Source of the DNA: Pseudomonas nitroreducens NBRC 12694
GTDB lineage: Bacteria > Pseudomonadota > Gammaproteobacteria > Pseudomonadales > Pseudomonadaceae
DNA length: 64,000 nt
Direction: 5' to 3'
NCBI RefSeq assembly: GCF_002091755.1
Contig: NZ_BDAI01000007.1
Coordinates: 62,001 to 126,000, forward strand
In this document: in pieces, positions 40,626 through 48,982 of the stretch
Numbering within the stretch: position 1 is the stretch's first letter
Layout of the letters: each line of letters starts with the position of its first letter
Notes under the pieces: model-generated
Told to the model about the DNA's origin: nothing
Seen by the model: the letters and a program-made list of their open reading frames with translations, nothing else
Databases searched by the model: none
Made by a program: the position numbers and the translations under genes

Positions 40626-42899
40626 TTAGGCCGTGTCGCGCGGCAATTGCGGCAGCAGGAGCTCGGCCGGCTGCGGGGCGCCGTACCAGTAGCCCTGGCC
40701 GAAATTGCAGGCATGGGTGAGGAGGAAGGCGGCCTGGTCCGGGCGTTCCACGCCCTCGGCGACCACCTGCAGCCCCATGCTCTGGCCCAGGGCGATCACT
40801 GCGCAGGCGATGGCGGCGTCCTCGGAGTCGTCCGGCAGACCAGCGACGAAGCCCTGGTCGATTTTCAGCTTGTGTACCGGCATACGCTTCAAGCGCATCA
40901 GCGAGGAATACCCGGTGCCGAAGTCGTCGATGGCCAGGTGCACGCCCAGCAGGCGCAACTGGCAAAGCAGTTCCAGCGCCTGGTCGAAATTTTCCATCAC
41001 CGCGCTTTCGGTGACTTCCAGCTCCAGGTGATGCGGCGCCAGGCCACTCTGTTCCAGGGCCAGGGCCACGCGTTCCTCCAGGCCGCCGCGGCCGAACAGT
41101 CGGCTGGAGACGTTCACTGCGATGAAGTCCAGGTGGATTCCGTCGTCCAGCCACTGGCGCATCTGCCGGCAGGCGCGCTCCAGTACCCAGGCGTCGATGG
41201 CGGTGATCAGGCCACTTTCCTCGGCCACCGGGATGAATTCGCTGGGGGCAATGAGGCCGTGTTGCGGGTGCTGCCAGCGCACCAGCGACTCGACGCCGAC
41301 CATGCGGCCGCTGGCGAGGTCGTGTACCGGCTGGAAATACAGGCGCAGTTCGTCGTGGTCCAGCGCATGGCGCAGCGCCGACTCCACCTGCACGTGGGAG
41401 CGCGCGCGGGCGGTCAGCTCGGGGGTATAGAAGGCATAGAGGTTGCGTCCGCTGGCCTTGGCCTGGAACAGCGCGGCGTCGGCGTGCTGCATCAGGTGAT
41501 CGACGTTGCGTGCATCCTCGGGGAACAGGCTGACGCCCAGGCTCACCGACATATAGATGAGCTGGCCATTGACCTCGAAGGGCGCGCTCATCGCCTCCAG
41601 CAGGCGCTGGGCGAGGCTGCTGGCGTGATGCGGCTGCTGGCTTTCGAGGACCACGGCGAACTCGTCGCCGCCCAGGCGCGCCAGGGAGCAGCGCTCGTCC
41701 AGGCAGTCTTCCAGGCGCTCCGCCACGGCGCGGATCAGCAGGTCGCCGATGCTGTGGCCGAGGCTGTCGTTGATGTGCTTGAAGTGGTCCAGATCGATGC
41801 TCAGCAGCGCGCCGCCGCTGCCTTCACGTTCGGCGCGGGCCAGCGCCTGCTCGATGCGCTCGCGCAGCAGCAGGCGGTTGGGCAGGCCGGTGAGCGGGTC
41901 GTGGTGGGCGAGGAAGTCCAGCTCGTGCTGGGAGCGCTTGAGGCTGCTGAGGTCGGAGAACACCGCCACATAATGCGTCAGTTCGCCTTCGTCGTTGCGC
42001 ACGGCGCGGATGTGCTGCCACTGCGGGTATACCTCGCCGCTCTTGCGGCGGTTCCAGATTTCGCCGCTCCAGACACCCTGTTCATGCAGGGCGGTCCACA
42101 TGCGCTGGTAGAAGGCGGCATCCTGGCGGCCGGACTTGAGCACCGAGGGCTGGCCGCCGAGCACGTCTTCGGCGCTGTAGCCGGTGATGCGCGAGAAGGA
42201 GGGGTTGATGTGCACGATCACGCCGCGAGCATCGGTGACCAGCAGGCCTTCCTGGGTCGCCTCGAACACGGCGGCGGCCTGGCGCAGGTGGTCTTCGTTG
42301 CTGCGCTGGTGGGTGATGTCGCGGTTGATGCCGGTCAGGCGCAGGGGGCGGCCGTCTTCGGCGCGGGTCAGGCGGCCGCTGCTGCGGACCCAGCGATAGC
42401 TGCCGTCGCCGTGGCGGATGCGGTAGACGCACTCCAGGTGGGTGCGCAGGCCCTGGATGCAGTCCTGGTGGAGGGCCAGGATACGCGCGCGGTCGTCCGG
42501 GTGCAGGCGGTTCTCCCAGAGCAGCAGGTCATCGCTCAGGTGCTCCAGGGGCAGGCCGATCAGGTTGGCATAGCCGGGCGAGTAGTAGACGCGCTGGGAT
42601 TCCAGGTCCCAGTCCCAGATGCCGTCCTCGACCACCGCGAAGGCGCGGCTCAGGCGCTGTTCGCTGTCGGTCAGCGCGGCAAGGGCGGCGTGCTGCCGGC
42701 GAAAGTGCCGCCAGAGCAGAAAGAACAGCAGCAGGAAGGTAATCGCGAGGAAGACGTACTTCTTCAGCTCCAATGCCCGCGCCAGCGAGGCCGGGTCGCG
42801 CAGGACATTTTGTAACCATTGGTCACCCAGCCAGACCCATAGGGTGGCGGCGATCAGGTACAGGAAGCTGATGCGCAGGGCGCTGAGGCGTGGATTCAT
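40626..42899 (-). CDS. Membrane PAS-PAS-GGDEF-EAL c-di-GMP protein
   Basis: 757 residues. Two N-terminal membrane helices (about 8-28 and 46-64), two PAS domains (about 75-330, including GIWDWDLESQRVYYSPGYAN and GLLVTDARGVIVHINPSFSR), a GGDEF domain with an intact GGDEF (RLGGDEFAVV) but no RxxD inhibitory site, and an EAL domain with ESLVRW and DDFGTGYSS. Both activities are possible; the EAL set (the initial Glu, DDFGTG, EGVE) suggests it works mainly as a phosphodiesterase. In P. aeruginosa a protein of this type (PA0285) sits at the same oscA-desA position. ATG 42899 is chosen because upstream codons run into intergenic sequence. Confidence 0.9.
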   Translation of the reverse strand: MNPRLSALRISFLYLIAATLWVWLGDQWLQNVLRDPASLARALELKKYVFLAITFLLLFFLLWRHFRRQHAALAALTDSEQRLSRAFAVVEDGIWDWDLESQRVYYSPGYANLIGLPLEHLSDDLLLWENRLHPDDRARILALHQDCIQGLRTHLECVYRIRHGDGSYRWVRSSGRLTRAEDGRPLRLTGINRDITHQRSNEDHLRQAAAVFEATQEGLLVTDARGVIVHINPSFSRITGYSAEDVLGGQPSVLKSGRQDAAFYQRMWTALHEQGVWSGEIWNRRKSGEVYPQWQHIRAVRNDEGELTHYVAVFSDLSSLKRSQHELDFLAHHDPLTGLPNRLLLRERIEQALARAEREGSGGALLSIDLDHFKHINDSLGHSIGDLLIRAVAERLEDCLDERCSLARLGGDEFAVVLESQQPHHASSLAQRLLEAMSAPFEVNGQLIYMSVSLGVSLFPEDARNVDHLMQHADAALFQAKASGRNLYAFYTPELTARARSHVQVESALRHALDHDELRLYFQPVHDLASGRMVGVESLVRWQHPQHGLIAPSEFIPVAEESGLITAIDAWVLERACRQMRQWLDDGIHLDFIAVNVSSRLFGRGGLEERVALALEQSGLAPHHLELEVTESAVMENFDQALELLCQLRLLGVHLAIDDFGTGYSSLMRLKRMPVHKLKIDQGFVAGLPDDSEDAAIACAVIALGQSMGLQVVAEGVERPDQAAFLLTHACNFGQGYWYGAPQPAELLLPQLPRDTA

Positions 42900-43078
42900 G
42901 CGGTAGTGGGTTGGAATTATTGGCTGAGCAGTATAAATGATGGCCACTTGGCCTTGTTCGTATCTAAAAGACCGGATGGTAATCCGGACCCGCTTAGTGA
43001 TAATGCGGGCTGGCTTTTCCCGGCAACGCATGCCCAGCAAGGCGTTGCCCACACCCCTTCCGAGGTACAGTATCGCCT

Positions 43079-44260
43079 ATGTGGTACAACGGTTTCCTTG
43101 ATCTGTCGCCGTGGCAATTGGTGGCGGTCACCCTGATCCTGACCCATATCACCATCGTCGGTGTCACGGTCTACCTGCATCGCTATTCCGCGCACCGGGC
43201 GCTCGAACTGCACCCGGCTCTGAAGCATTTCTTCCGCTTCTGGCTGTGGCTGACCACGGCCATGAACACCCGCGAGTGGACTGCCATCCATCGCAAGCAC
43301 CACGCCAAGTGCGAGACCGCCGAAGACCCGCACAGCCCGGTGTTCAAGGGCCTGGGCACCGTGCTGCGTACCGGCGCCGAGCTCTATCGCAAGGAGGCGG
43401 AGAACGCCGACACTCTGCGTATCTACGGCAAGAACTGCCCGGAAGACTGGGTCGAGCGCAACCTCTACTCGCGCTTCCCCATCGGCGGCGTGGTGCTGAT
43501 GGCGATCATCGACCTCGCCCTGTTCGGCGTACTCGGCATGACCGTCTGGGCCGTGCAGATGATGTGGATCCCCGTGTGGGCCGCCGGCGTGATCAACGGC
43601 CTGGGCCACGCCATCGGCTATCGCAACTTCGAGTGCCGCGACGCCGCCACCAACCTGGTGCCCTGGGGCATCCTGATCGGCGGTGAAGAGCTGCACAACA
43701 ACCACCACACCTACCCGAACTCGGCGAAGCTGTCGGTGAAGAAGTGGGAGTTCGACCTGGGCTGGGCCTGGATCAAGGTGTTCAGCTTCCTGCGCCTGGC
43801 CAAGGTGGCCCGCGTGGCGCCCATCGCCCACCGCGTGGAAGGCAAGGGCAGCCTGGACATGGACACCGCCATGGCGATCCTCAACAACCGCTTCCAGATC
43901 ATGGCCCAGTACCGCAAATTGGTGATCGGCCCGCTGGTGAAGCAGGAACTGGCCAAGGCCGACGAGTCGGTGCGCCACCTGTTCCGTCGCGCCAAGCGAC
44001 TGCTCTCGCGGGAAACCAGCCTGCTGGAAGAGCGCCATCACGCGCGCATCCAGGACCTGCTCGCGCAGAGCCAGTCCCTGCAGGTGATCTACGAGAAGCG
44101 CCTGGCGCTGCAACAGATCTGGGTGAAAACCAGCGCCAACGGCCACGACATGCTCGCCGCGATCAAGCAGTGGGTGCACGAGGCGGAAGCCAGCGGCATC
44201 CAGTCCCTGCGCGAATTCGCCGAGCAGCTGAAGACCTACTCCCTGCGCCCTGCCGTCTGA
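43079..44260 (+). CDS. desA: Delta-9 fatty acid desaturase DesA
   Basis: 393 residues. Acyl-lipid desaturase of the membrane di-iron class, which puts a cis double bond in membrane phospholipid chains. Three histidine boxes are seen: HRYSAHRALELH (near 36), HRKHHAKCE (near 73) and HNNHHTYP (near 206). Four hydrophobic segments fit the family. The C-terminal 120 residues are hydrophilic and helical. It is divergent from the PAS-GGDEF-EAL gene and followed by a terminator. Confidence 0.93.
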   Translation: MWYNGFLDLSPWQLVAVTLILTHITIVGVTVYLHRYSAHRALELHPALKHFFRFWLWLTTAMNTREWTAIHRKHHAKCETAEDPHSPVFKGLGTVLRTGAELYRKEAENADTLRIYGKNCPEDWVERNLYSRFPIGGVVLMAIIDLALFGVLGMTVWAVQMMWIPVWAAGVINGLGHAIGYRNFECRDAATNLVPWGILIGGEELHNNHHTYPNSAKLSVKKWEFDLGWAWIKVFSFLRLAKVARVAPIAHRVEGKGSLDMDTAMAILNNRFQIMAQYRKLVIGPLVKQELAKADESVRHLFRRAKRLLSRETSLLEERHHARIQDLLAQSQSLQVIYEKRLALQQIWVKTSANGHDMLAAIKQWVHEAEASGIQSLREFAEQLKTYSLRPAV

Positions 44261-44301
44261 ATGGCGGAAGCGTCCTAGGACGTTGAGAGATGCGTCTCAA
44301 G

Positions 44302-44332
44302 AAAAGCCCGCCGTTCGGCGGGCTTTTCGTTT
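44302..44332 (+). terminator. Intrinsic terminator after desA
   Basis: AAAAGCCCGCC-GTTC-GGCGGGCTTTT followed by CGTTT. A strong, symmetric hairpin between desA and the diguanylate cyclase gene. Confidence 0.85.
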
Positions 44333-44398
44333 AATTTGCAGCAGCCTGGCGTAGTTTGCGGTCATAGCCCCGGTCAATGAACGGGAGGACGCTGATAC

Positions 44399-45367
44399 AT
44401 GGATGAGAATAAATTGCCGGCCGATCAGGAAGAGGCCCTGCTGGCATTGCTGCACAGTCGCGCCGAGGTGACGCGCCTGAAGGAGCGCGAACAGCTTTTC
44501 AGCGCACTGCTGGCCAGTGTGAACTCGGTGCTCTGGGCCTTCGACTGGCAGGCGCAGCGCATGGTCTATGTCAGCCCGGCGTACGAGCGCATCTTCGGTC
44601 GCTCCGCGGCGCTGCTGCTGGCGGATTACAACGAGTGGCGCAACTGCATCTATCCCGATGACCTGGACTACGCCCAGAGCACCCTGCAGGAAGTACTCGA
44701 GCGCGGCGCCATCGAGCAGCGCGAGTACCGCATCCTGCGGGCCGACGGCGAGGTGCGCTGGCTCAGCGACAAATGCTTCGTCAGCCAGCACAGCGATGCC
44801 GGCCTGCCGCTGATGATCGTCGGCATTGCCGAGGACATCACCGACAAGAAGCACCTGGAAACCGAGCTGCACCGTCTGGCCACCACCGACGTGCTGACCC
44901 AGAGCAGCAACCGCCGCTACTTCTTCGACAGCGCCGAGCAGGCCTTCCGCGACTGCAAGGCGACCTCCACGCCGCTGGCCTTCCTGCTGCTGGACGTGGA
45001 CGACTTCAAGAAGATCAACGACGTCTACGGCCACCAGGTCGGCGACGTGGTACTGCAACGCATCGCCCAGAGCGGTGCTGGCGCGCTGCGCCGTGGCGAC
45101 CTGTTCGGGCGTATCGGTGGCGAGGAGTTCGCCGTGCTACTGCCCGGCTGCGACGAGAACATGGCGCGGCAGATCGGCGAGCGCCTGCAGCGGGAAGTGC
45201 AGCGTCTGCGCTTCAACGAGGCCGAGCATTTCTTCAGCGTGACCATCAGCCAGGGGCTCACCCTGTTGCAGCCCGATGACCAGAATCTTTCCGCGCTCTA
45301 CAGCCGCTCCGACGCGGCGCTGTACCAGGCGAAACGCACCGGCAAGGACCGCATAGTTCAGGGATGA
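44399..45367 (+). CDS. PAS-GGDEF diguanylate cyclase
   Basis: 322 residues. An N-terminal PAS domain with PAC motif (about 35-155; NSVLWAFDWQAQRMVYVSPA, EREYRILRADGEVRWL-like segment) and a C-terminal GGDEF domain (about 160-322). The active site is GGEEF in GRIGGEEFAVLLPG, and the inhibitory I-site RRGD lies exactly five residues before it, so product feedback is likely. It is the last gene before the exopolysaccharide leader and reads in the same direction, but nearly 190 bases separate it from the predicted EPS promoter. A link to EPS synthesis through c-di-GMP is inference. Confidence 0.92.
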   Translation: MDENKLPADQEEALLALLHSRAEVTRLKEREQLFSALLASVNSVLWAFDWQAQRMVYVSPAYERIFGRSAALLLADYNEWRNCIYPDDLDYAQSTLQEVLERGAIEQREYRILRADGEVRWLSDKCFVSQHSDAGLPLMIVGIAEDITDKKHLETELHRLATTDVLTQSSNRRYFFDSAEQAFRDCKATSTPLAFLLLDVDDFKKINDVYGHQVGDVVLQRIAQSGAGALRRGDLFGRIGGEEFAVLLPGCDENMARQIGERLQREVQRLRFNEAEHFFSVTISQGLTLLQPDDQNLSALYSRSDAALYQAKRTGKDRIVQG

Positions 45368-45553
45368 AACACATCCGCCGTGTCCGCGGCGGATACATTA
45401 ATACTTTCCGACTAATACTTTTAATGCAGATTCGAAGGTGTACGTTTATGCTGTCAAAACGCCTGTGTCGGGTTTATGGCGCGTTATAAATCAATAAGTT
45501 ACAAAGACTGATTTGCCTTCTGTCGGATTCCTGGCGTAGTGGCGCTTCCTACG

Positions 45554-45583
45554 TTGACATGCCTTTGTTCCCCCCTCTATTAC
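45554..45583 (+). promoter_or_regulatory. Sigma70-type promoter candidate for the EPS operon
   Basis: A perfect -35 TTGACA (45554-45559), an 18-base spacer and a TATTAC -10 (45578-45583). Transcription would start near 45590. A hairpin GGTGTC-CGGATGA-GACACC (45606-45624) then lies at the very start of the transcript. The leader to the first gene at 46413 would be about 820 bases. Confidence 0.55.
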
Positions 45584-45738
45584 TATCCACATAGCAATAT
45601 CGTGTGGTGTCCGGATGAGACACCTCAGGGAGTAGTCGCAAGAGCAGTAAGGTCAAGGAAGATTCTGCCCCCCTCTTCTTCCTGTCATTTTCCTATCGCT
45701 GCCTGACAACTTTCGCCAGCCTTCTTTGCTGCGGAAGC

Positions 45739-45887
45739 GCGATAGCTTTTTGCTGTTGTTTTTCCAGATTTTCGGAACAGGCCGAAGGGCGGTAGCTTTG
45801 CCCAGCGAAAACTAGCGGCCACTCCAGGGACGAACAGTTGATTGTCGTTGTTTGAATCGGGTCGTTCGAACTCGGGCGGTAGCCTTG
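45739..45887 (+). promoter_or_regulatory. JUMPStart-like leader with two ops elements
   Basis: The ops core GGCGGTAGC occurs exactly at 45788-45796 (followed by TTTG) and at 45875-45883 (followed by CTTG), both on the strand of the EPS genes. The second lies in GAACTCGGGCGGTAGCCT, close to the JUMPStart phrase AACTCAAGGGCGGTAGCGT of enteric polysaccharide operons. A weaker relative, GCGATAGCTTTT, is at 45739-45750. ops pauses RNA polymerase and recruits RfaH. The rest of 45368-46412 contains no credible gene and is less GC-rich than its surroundings. Confidence 0.8.
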
Positions 45888-46412
45888 TCTTCGAATTTTG
45901 TGAAAGGCCCGGTACAGAGCTTCTCCTGGATTGGAGTCAGTGACGATGGCCGCTCGAAGAATGGATAACGACGGAACTTTGCGTTCCCTCGAAGCAGGCA
46001 GAAAGAACCGCCCGTTGCACTCGGAAAGTGTTTCTTTCACGGGGCTGCGAAAGTCTGGAGTCAAACTTTGCGGTATTCATGAGCAATATGCTTTCGCCCG
46101 CTTAGTTAGTTTAGCGATGAGTTATGCCATGTATCCGCGGTGTAACGATTCTGAACTTTCGTCGAAACTTTCCCTGCGTCATTCAGTGCCTGTTTCATTG
46201 TCGAAACACTCACTTCAATTTATCCCCGAAGTTACCTCGCCGGCATCCGCCATCCATTCCGAAGACTCTCCCGCCGCCTTCTCGACGAGGGTGCGCGTGC
46301 CTGCGGCTGCGCCGCGAGTGACGGAATTCCGGCGCGAGCGCTGCCACCCTGCCGGCCGACAGTGCCGGTATCACGAAAGCCGCGCGCCCCGTCGCGCTGG
46401 GAGTCAAGGCTG

Positions 46413-47822
46413 ATGGCCGAGCAATCTCTTCGTTCCAACTATGCCTGTGTGGTCGGCGGCGCCGGCCCGGCAGGCATGGGGTTCCTCTTCAACGCCTACA
46501 AGACCGGCGCGCTGGCGAGCCTCGCCCGTGATGGCCTGCTGGTCGTGGACGCTGCACTGGCGGTCGGCCGTGGCCGCCTGGGGGACTATCACATCACCGC
46601 GAACTCGGTGGGCGATGTGTTCCTCGACTGCCTGCGCGATCCGGCGTTGTTGCCCATCTTCGCGCCGCTGGCGCATTCGCCCGCGTTTCGCGCGCTGCAG
46701 AACGATCCCCATGGTGCGCCGATGCTAACGCAGGTGGGCGAGTTGCTGGCCCATGCCTCGACCCTGTTCATGCGCTACGTCACCGAGCACCTGGGCGTCG
46801 AAGTGGCGCTGGGTACCCGCATCGAGAAGATCACCGCGCAGGACGACGGCAGCTTCCAGCTGGCGCTGCGCAGTGGCTCCCATGGCGTGCAGATCGGCGC
46901 CGGCACACTGGTGATGAACCTCGGCGGGCGGCAGAACCGCGAGTACCTGAACTGGAGCCTGGCCGAGCAGGACCTGCACCTGGCCCACGACGGCCCGACG
47001 GTTTACTCCTCCGACGCGCTGCTCAGCCTGAACCCTGCCGAGCTGGTGGAGCTGTTCGGCGACCGGGTCACCCCGGGCACCCGCTTTACCGTGGTCGGCG
47101 GTTCCCACAGTGCCTTCTCGATCCTCGACAACCTCGCCTGCGCGCTGGACTGCCTGGGGCTGGAGCAGATCACCCTGCTGCACCGCGCGCCGATCCGCCT
47201 GTTTTTCGAGAGCGTCGAGGAAGCCCGCGCGGCTGGCTACGTGGTCGACGAAGGCATGGATGTCTGCCCGGTCTCAGGCCGGGTCAACCGTTCCGGCGGC
47301 CTGCGCTACCGCGCCCACCAGGTCGGCACCGACGTACTGGCCAACGGGATCGTCAGCGGCACGCGGGTGAAGGTCGAGCTGCTGTGTCTGGAGGACCGCT
47401 CGCCCGCCGTGCGCGAGCGTCTGGCGCAGGTCTGCAGCGAAGGCGGCGTGATCGTCCAGGCCATCGGCTACCAGCCCTGCCTGCCGGCGCTGCGCCGCGC
47501 CAATGGCGAGCCGCTGCAGGTGCGCGAGAGCAAGGGCGGACTGGATTCGGACGCCGCCGGCTGCCTGCGCGATCTCAATGGCCGGCCGATCCCCGGCCTC
47601 TACAGCTTCGGCCTCGGCTCGGGCCTCGCGGCCAATCCGATGCTGGGCAGCGAGCGCTCCTTCGACAGCCGCATCTATGGCGTCTGGCAGTTCCACCATG
47701 ACGCCAGCGGCCGGGTCATCGAGGCCCTGCAGGAGCACCTGGCCAGCCGCGCGACGTCAGCCGTGCAACCCATGGAAAGCGGCATCGACGACGCGCCTTT
47801 CGCGCTGTCGGCGCTGGGCTGA
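46413..47822 (+). CDS. FAD/NAD(P)-binding oxidoreductase, first EPS gene
   Basis: 469 residues. Two dinucleotide-binding motifs: VVGGAGPAGMG (13-23) for FAD and VVGGSHSAFSILDNL (about 226) for NAD(P)H. That spacing is like class B flavin monooxygenases such as lysine/ornithine N-hydroxylases, but the overall match is loose, so only a flavoprotein of that type can be stated. The ATG at 46413 follows GGGAGTCAAGGC; longer reading is open upstream without a site. As first gene of a sugar-modification operon it might oxidise an amino sugar or another precursor; its role is not known. It is followed by the aminotransferase after 58 bases. Confidence 0.75.
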   Translation: MAEQSLRSNYACVVGGAGPAGMGFLFNAYKTGALASLARDGLLVVDAALAVGRGRLGDYHITANSVGDVFLDCLRDPALLPIFAPLAHSPAFRALQNDPHGAPMLTQVGELLAHASTLFMRYVTEHLGVEVALGTRIEKITAQDDGSFQLALRSGSHGVQIGAGTLVMNLGGRQNREYLNWSLAEQDLHLAHDGPTVYSSDALLSLNPAELVELFGDRVTPGTRFTVVGGSHSAFSILDNLACALDCLGLEQITLLHRAPIRLFFESVEEARAAGYVVDEGMDVCPVSGRVNRSGGLRYRAHQVGTDVLANGIVSGTRVKVELLCLEDRSPAVRERLAQVCSEGGVIVQAIGYQPCLPALRRANGEPLQVRESKGGLDSDAAGCLRDLNGRPIPGLYSFGLGSGLAANPMLGSERSFDSRIYGVWQFHHDASGRVIEALQEHLASRATSAVQPMESGIDDAPFALSALG

Positions 47823-47880
47823 GCGGCGCGCACGCCGGCTGCGAGCTAACGGATTTTCCATCCAACAGAGGGATGCGACC

Positions 47881-48975
47881 GTGATCAATGTGACCAAGAC
47901 CTACCTGGGCAACCTGGACAAGTTCAAGGCCTATGTGGAACAGATCTACGCCTCCGGCTGGATCACCAACCACGGCCCCTTCGTCACGGAGTTGGAAGAG
48001 CGCCTGCAGGATTACTTCGGCGTTCGCCATGTGATTCTCACCAACAACGGCACCATCGCCCTGCAGGTGGCCTATCGTGCCCTGGGCGTGACCGGCAGTG
48101 CCGTCACCACCCCCTTCAGCTTCGTTGCCACCAGCAGCACGCTGCAGTGGGAGAGCATCCGTCCGCGCTTCGCCGATATCGATGCGCGGACCTGGAACCT
48201 CGACCCTGCGCGCATCGAAGCCAGCCTTGCGCCGGATACCACCGCCATCGTCGCCACCCACGTGTTCGGTAATCCCTGTGCGGTGGAGGAGATTCAGGCG
48301 GTGGCCCAGCGCAACCGGTTGAAGGTGATCTACGACGGCGCCCACGCCTTCGGTTCGCGCTACCGCGACCGCTCGGTCCTGGCCTGGGGCGACGCGACCA
48401 CCCTGAGCTTCCACGCCACCAAGCTGTTCCACACCATCGAGGGCGGCGCCATCGTCACCTCCGATGACGAGCTGGCGAAGCAGATTCGCCTGATGTGCAA
48501 CTTCGGCATTGCCGGCGTCGACCAGATCGTCGGCCTGGGGATCAACGCCAAGCTCAACGAGTTCTCCGCGGCCATGGGCTTGTGCGTGCTCGACGAGATC
48601 GACGACATCCTCGCCCAGCGCGAGGAAATTGCCGCCCGCTACACCGCGTCGCTCAGTGGCTACTACGACCTGCAGGCCAGCGAGAGTTATGCCCGGCTGA
48701 ACAACAGCTACTACCCCATCGGGCTGCGTGACGAAGCCCAGGTGCTGCGCGTGCGTACTGCGCTGAACGAGATCGGCGTCAACCCGCGGCGCTACTTCTA
48801 CCCGTCGCTGGACACCCTCGATTACCTCGCCCCGCAGGTGCCGCAGGTGCAGTCCCGCGAACTGAGCCAGCGCATCCTCTGCCTGCCCCTGTACCCGGGC
48901 CTGCCGCAGGAAATCCAGCGCGCCGTGATCGAAGTGCTGCTGCTGGAAAGCGGCCGCGTCGCGGTCGCGGTGTAA
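47881..48975 (+). CDS. DegT/DnrJ/EryC1/StrS sugar aminotransferase (VioA/DesI-like)
   Basis: 364 residues of PLP fold type I. The PLP lysine is in SFHATKLFHTIEGGAIVT, and IYDGAHAFG supplies the cofactor Asp. This HATK...EGG version is typical of VioA/DesI, which convert dTDP-4-keto-6-deoxyglucose to dTDP-4-amino-4,6-dideoxyglucose (Qui4N, viosamine), rather than of WecE. RmlA later in the operon would provide dTDP-glucose; the 4,6-dehydratase (RmlB) is not in the window. The start is GTG 47881 with AGAGGG upstream. It precedes the flippase by 7 bases. Substrate is inferred. Confidence 0.85.
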   Translation: MINVTKTYLGNLDKFKAYVEQIYASGWITNHGPFVTELEERLQDYFGVRHVILTNNGTIALQVAYRALGVTGSAVTTPFSFVATSSTLQWESIRPRFADIDARTWNLDPARIEASLAPDTTAIVATHVFGNPCAVEEIQAVAQRNRLKVIYDGAHAFGSRYRDRSVLAWGDATTLSFHATKLFHTIEGGAIVTSDDELAKQIRLMCNFGIAGVDQIVGLGINAKLNEFSAAMGLCVLDEIDDILAQREEIAARYTASLSGYYDLQASESYARLNNSYYPIGLRDEAQVLRVRTALNEIGVNPRRYFYPSLDTLDYLAPQVPQVQSRELSQRILCLPLYPGLPQEIQRAVIEVLLLESGRVAVAV

Positions 48976-48982
48976 GGGGACG

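Noticed and set aside
45931..46413. 160-codon frame in the EPS leader
   Set aside because: Composition is unlike the surrounding coding regions, there is no ribosome site and no recognisable domain. It is better read as untranslated leader.
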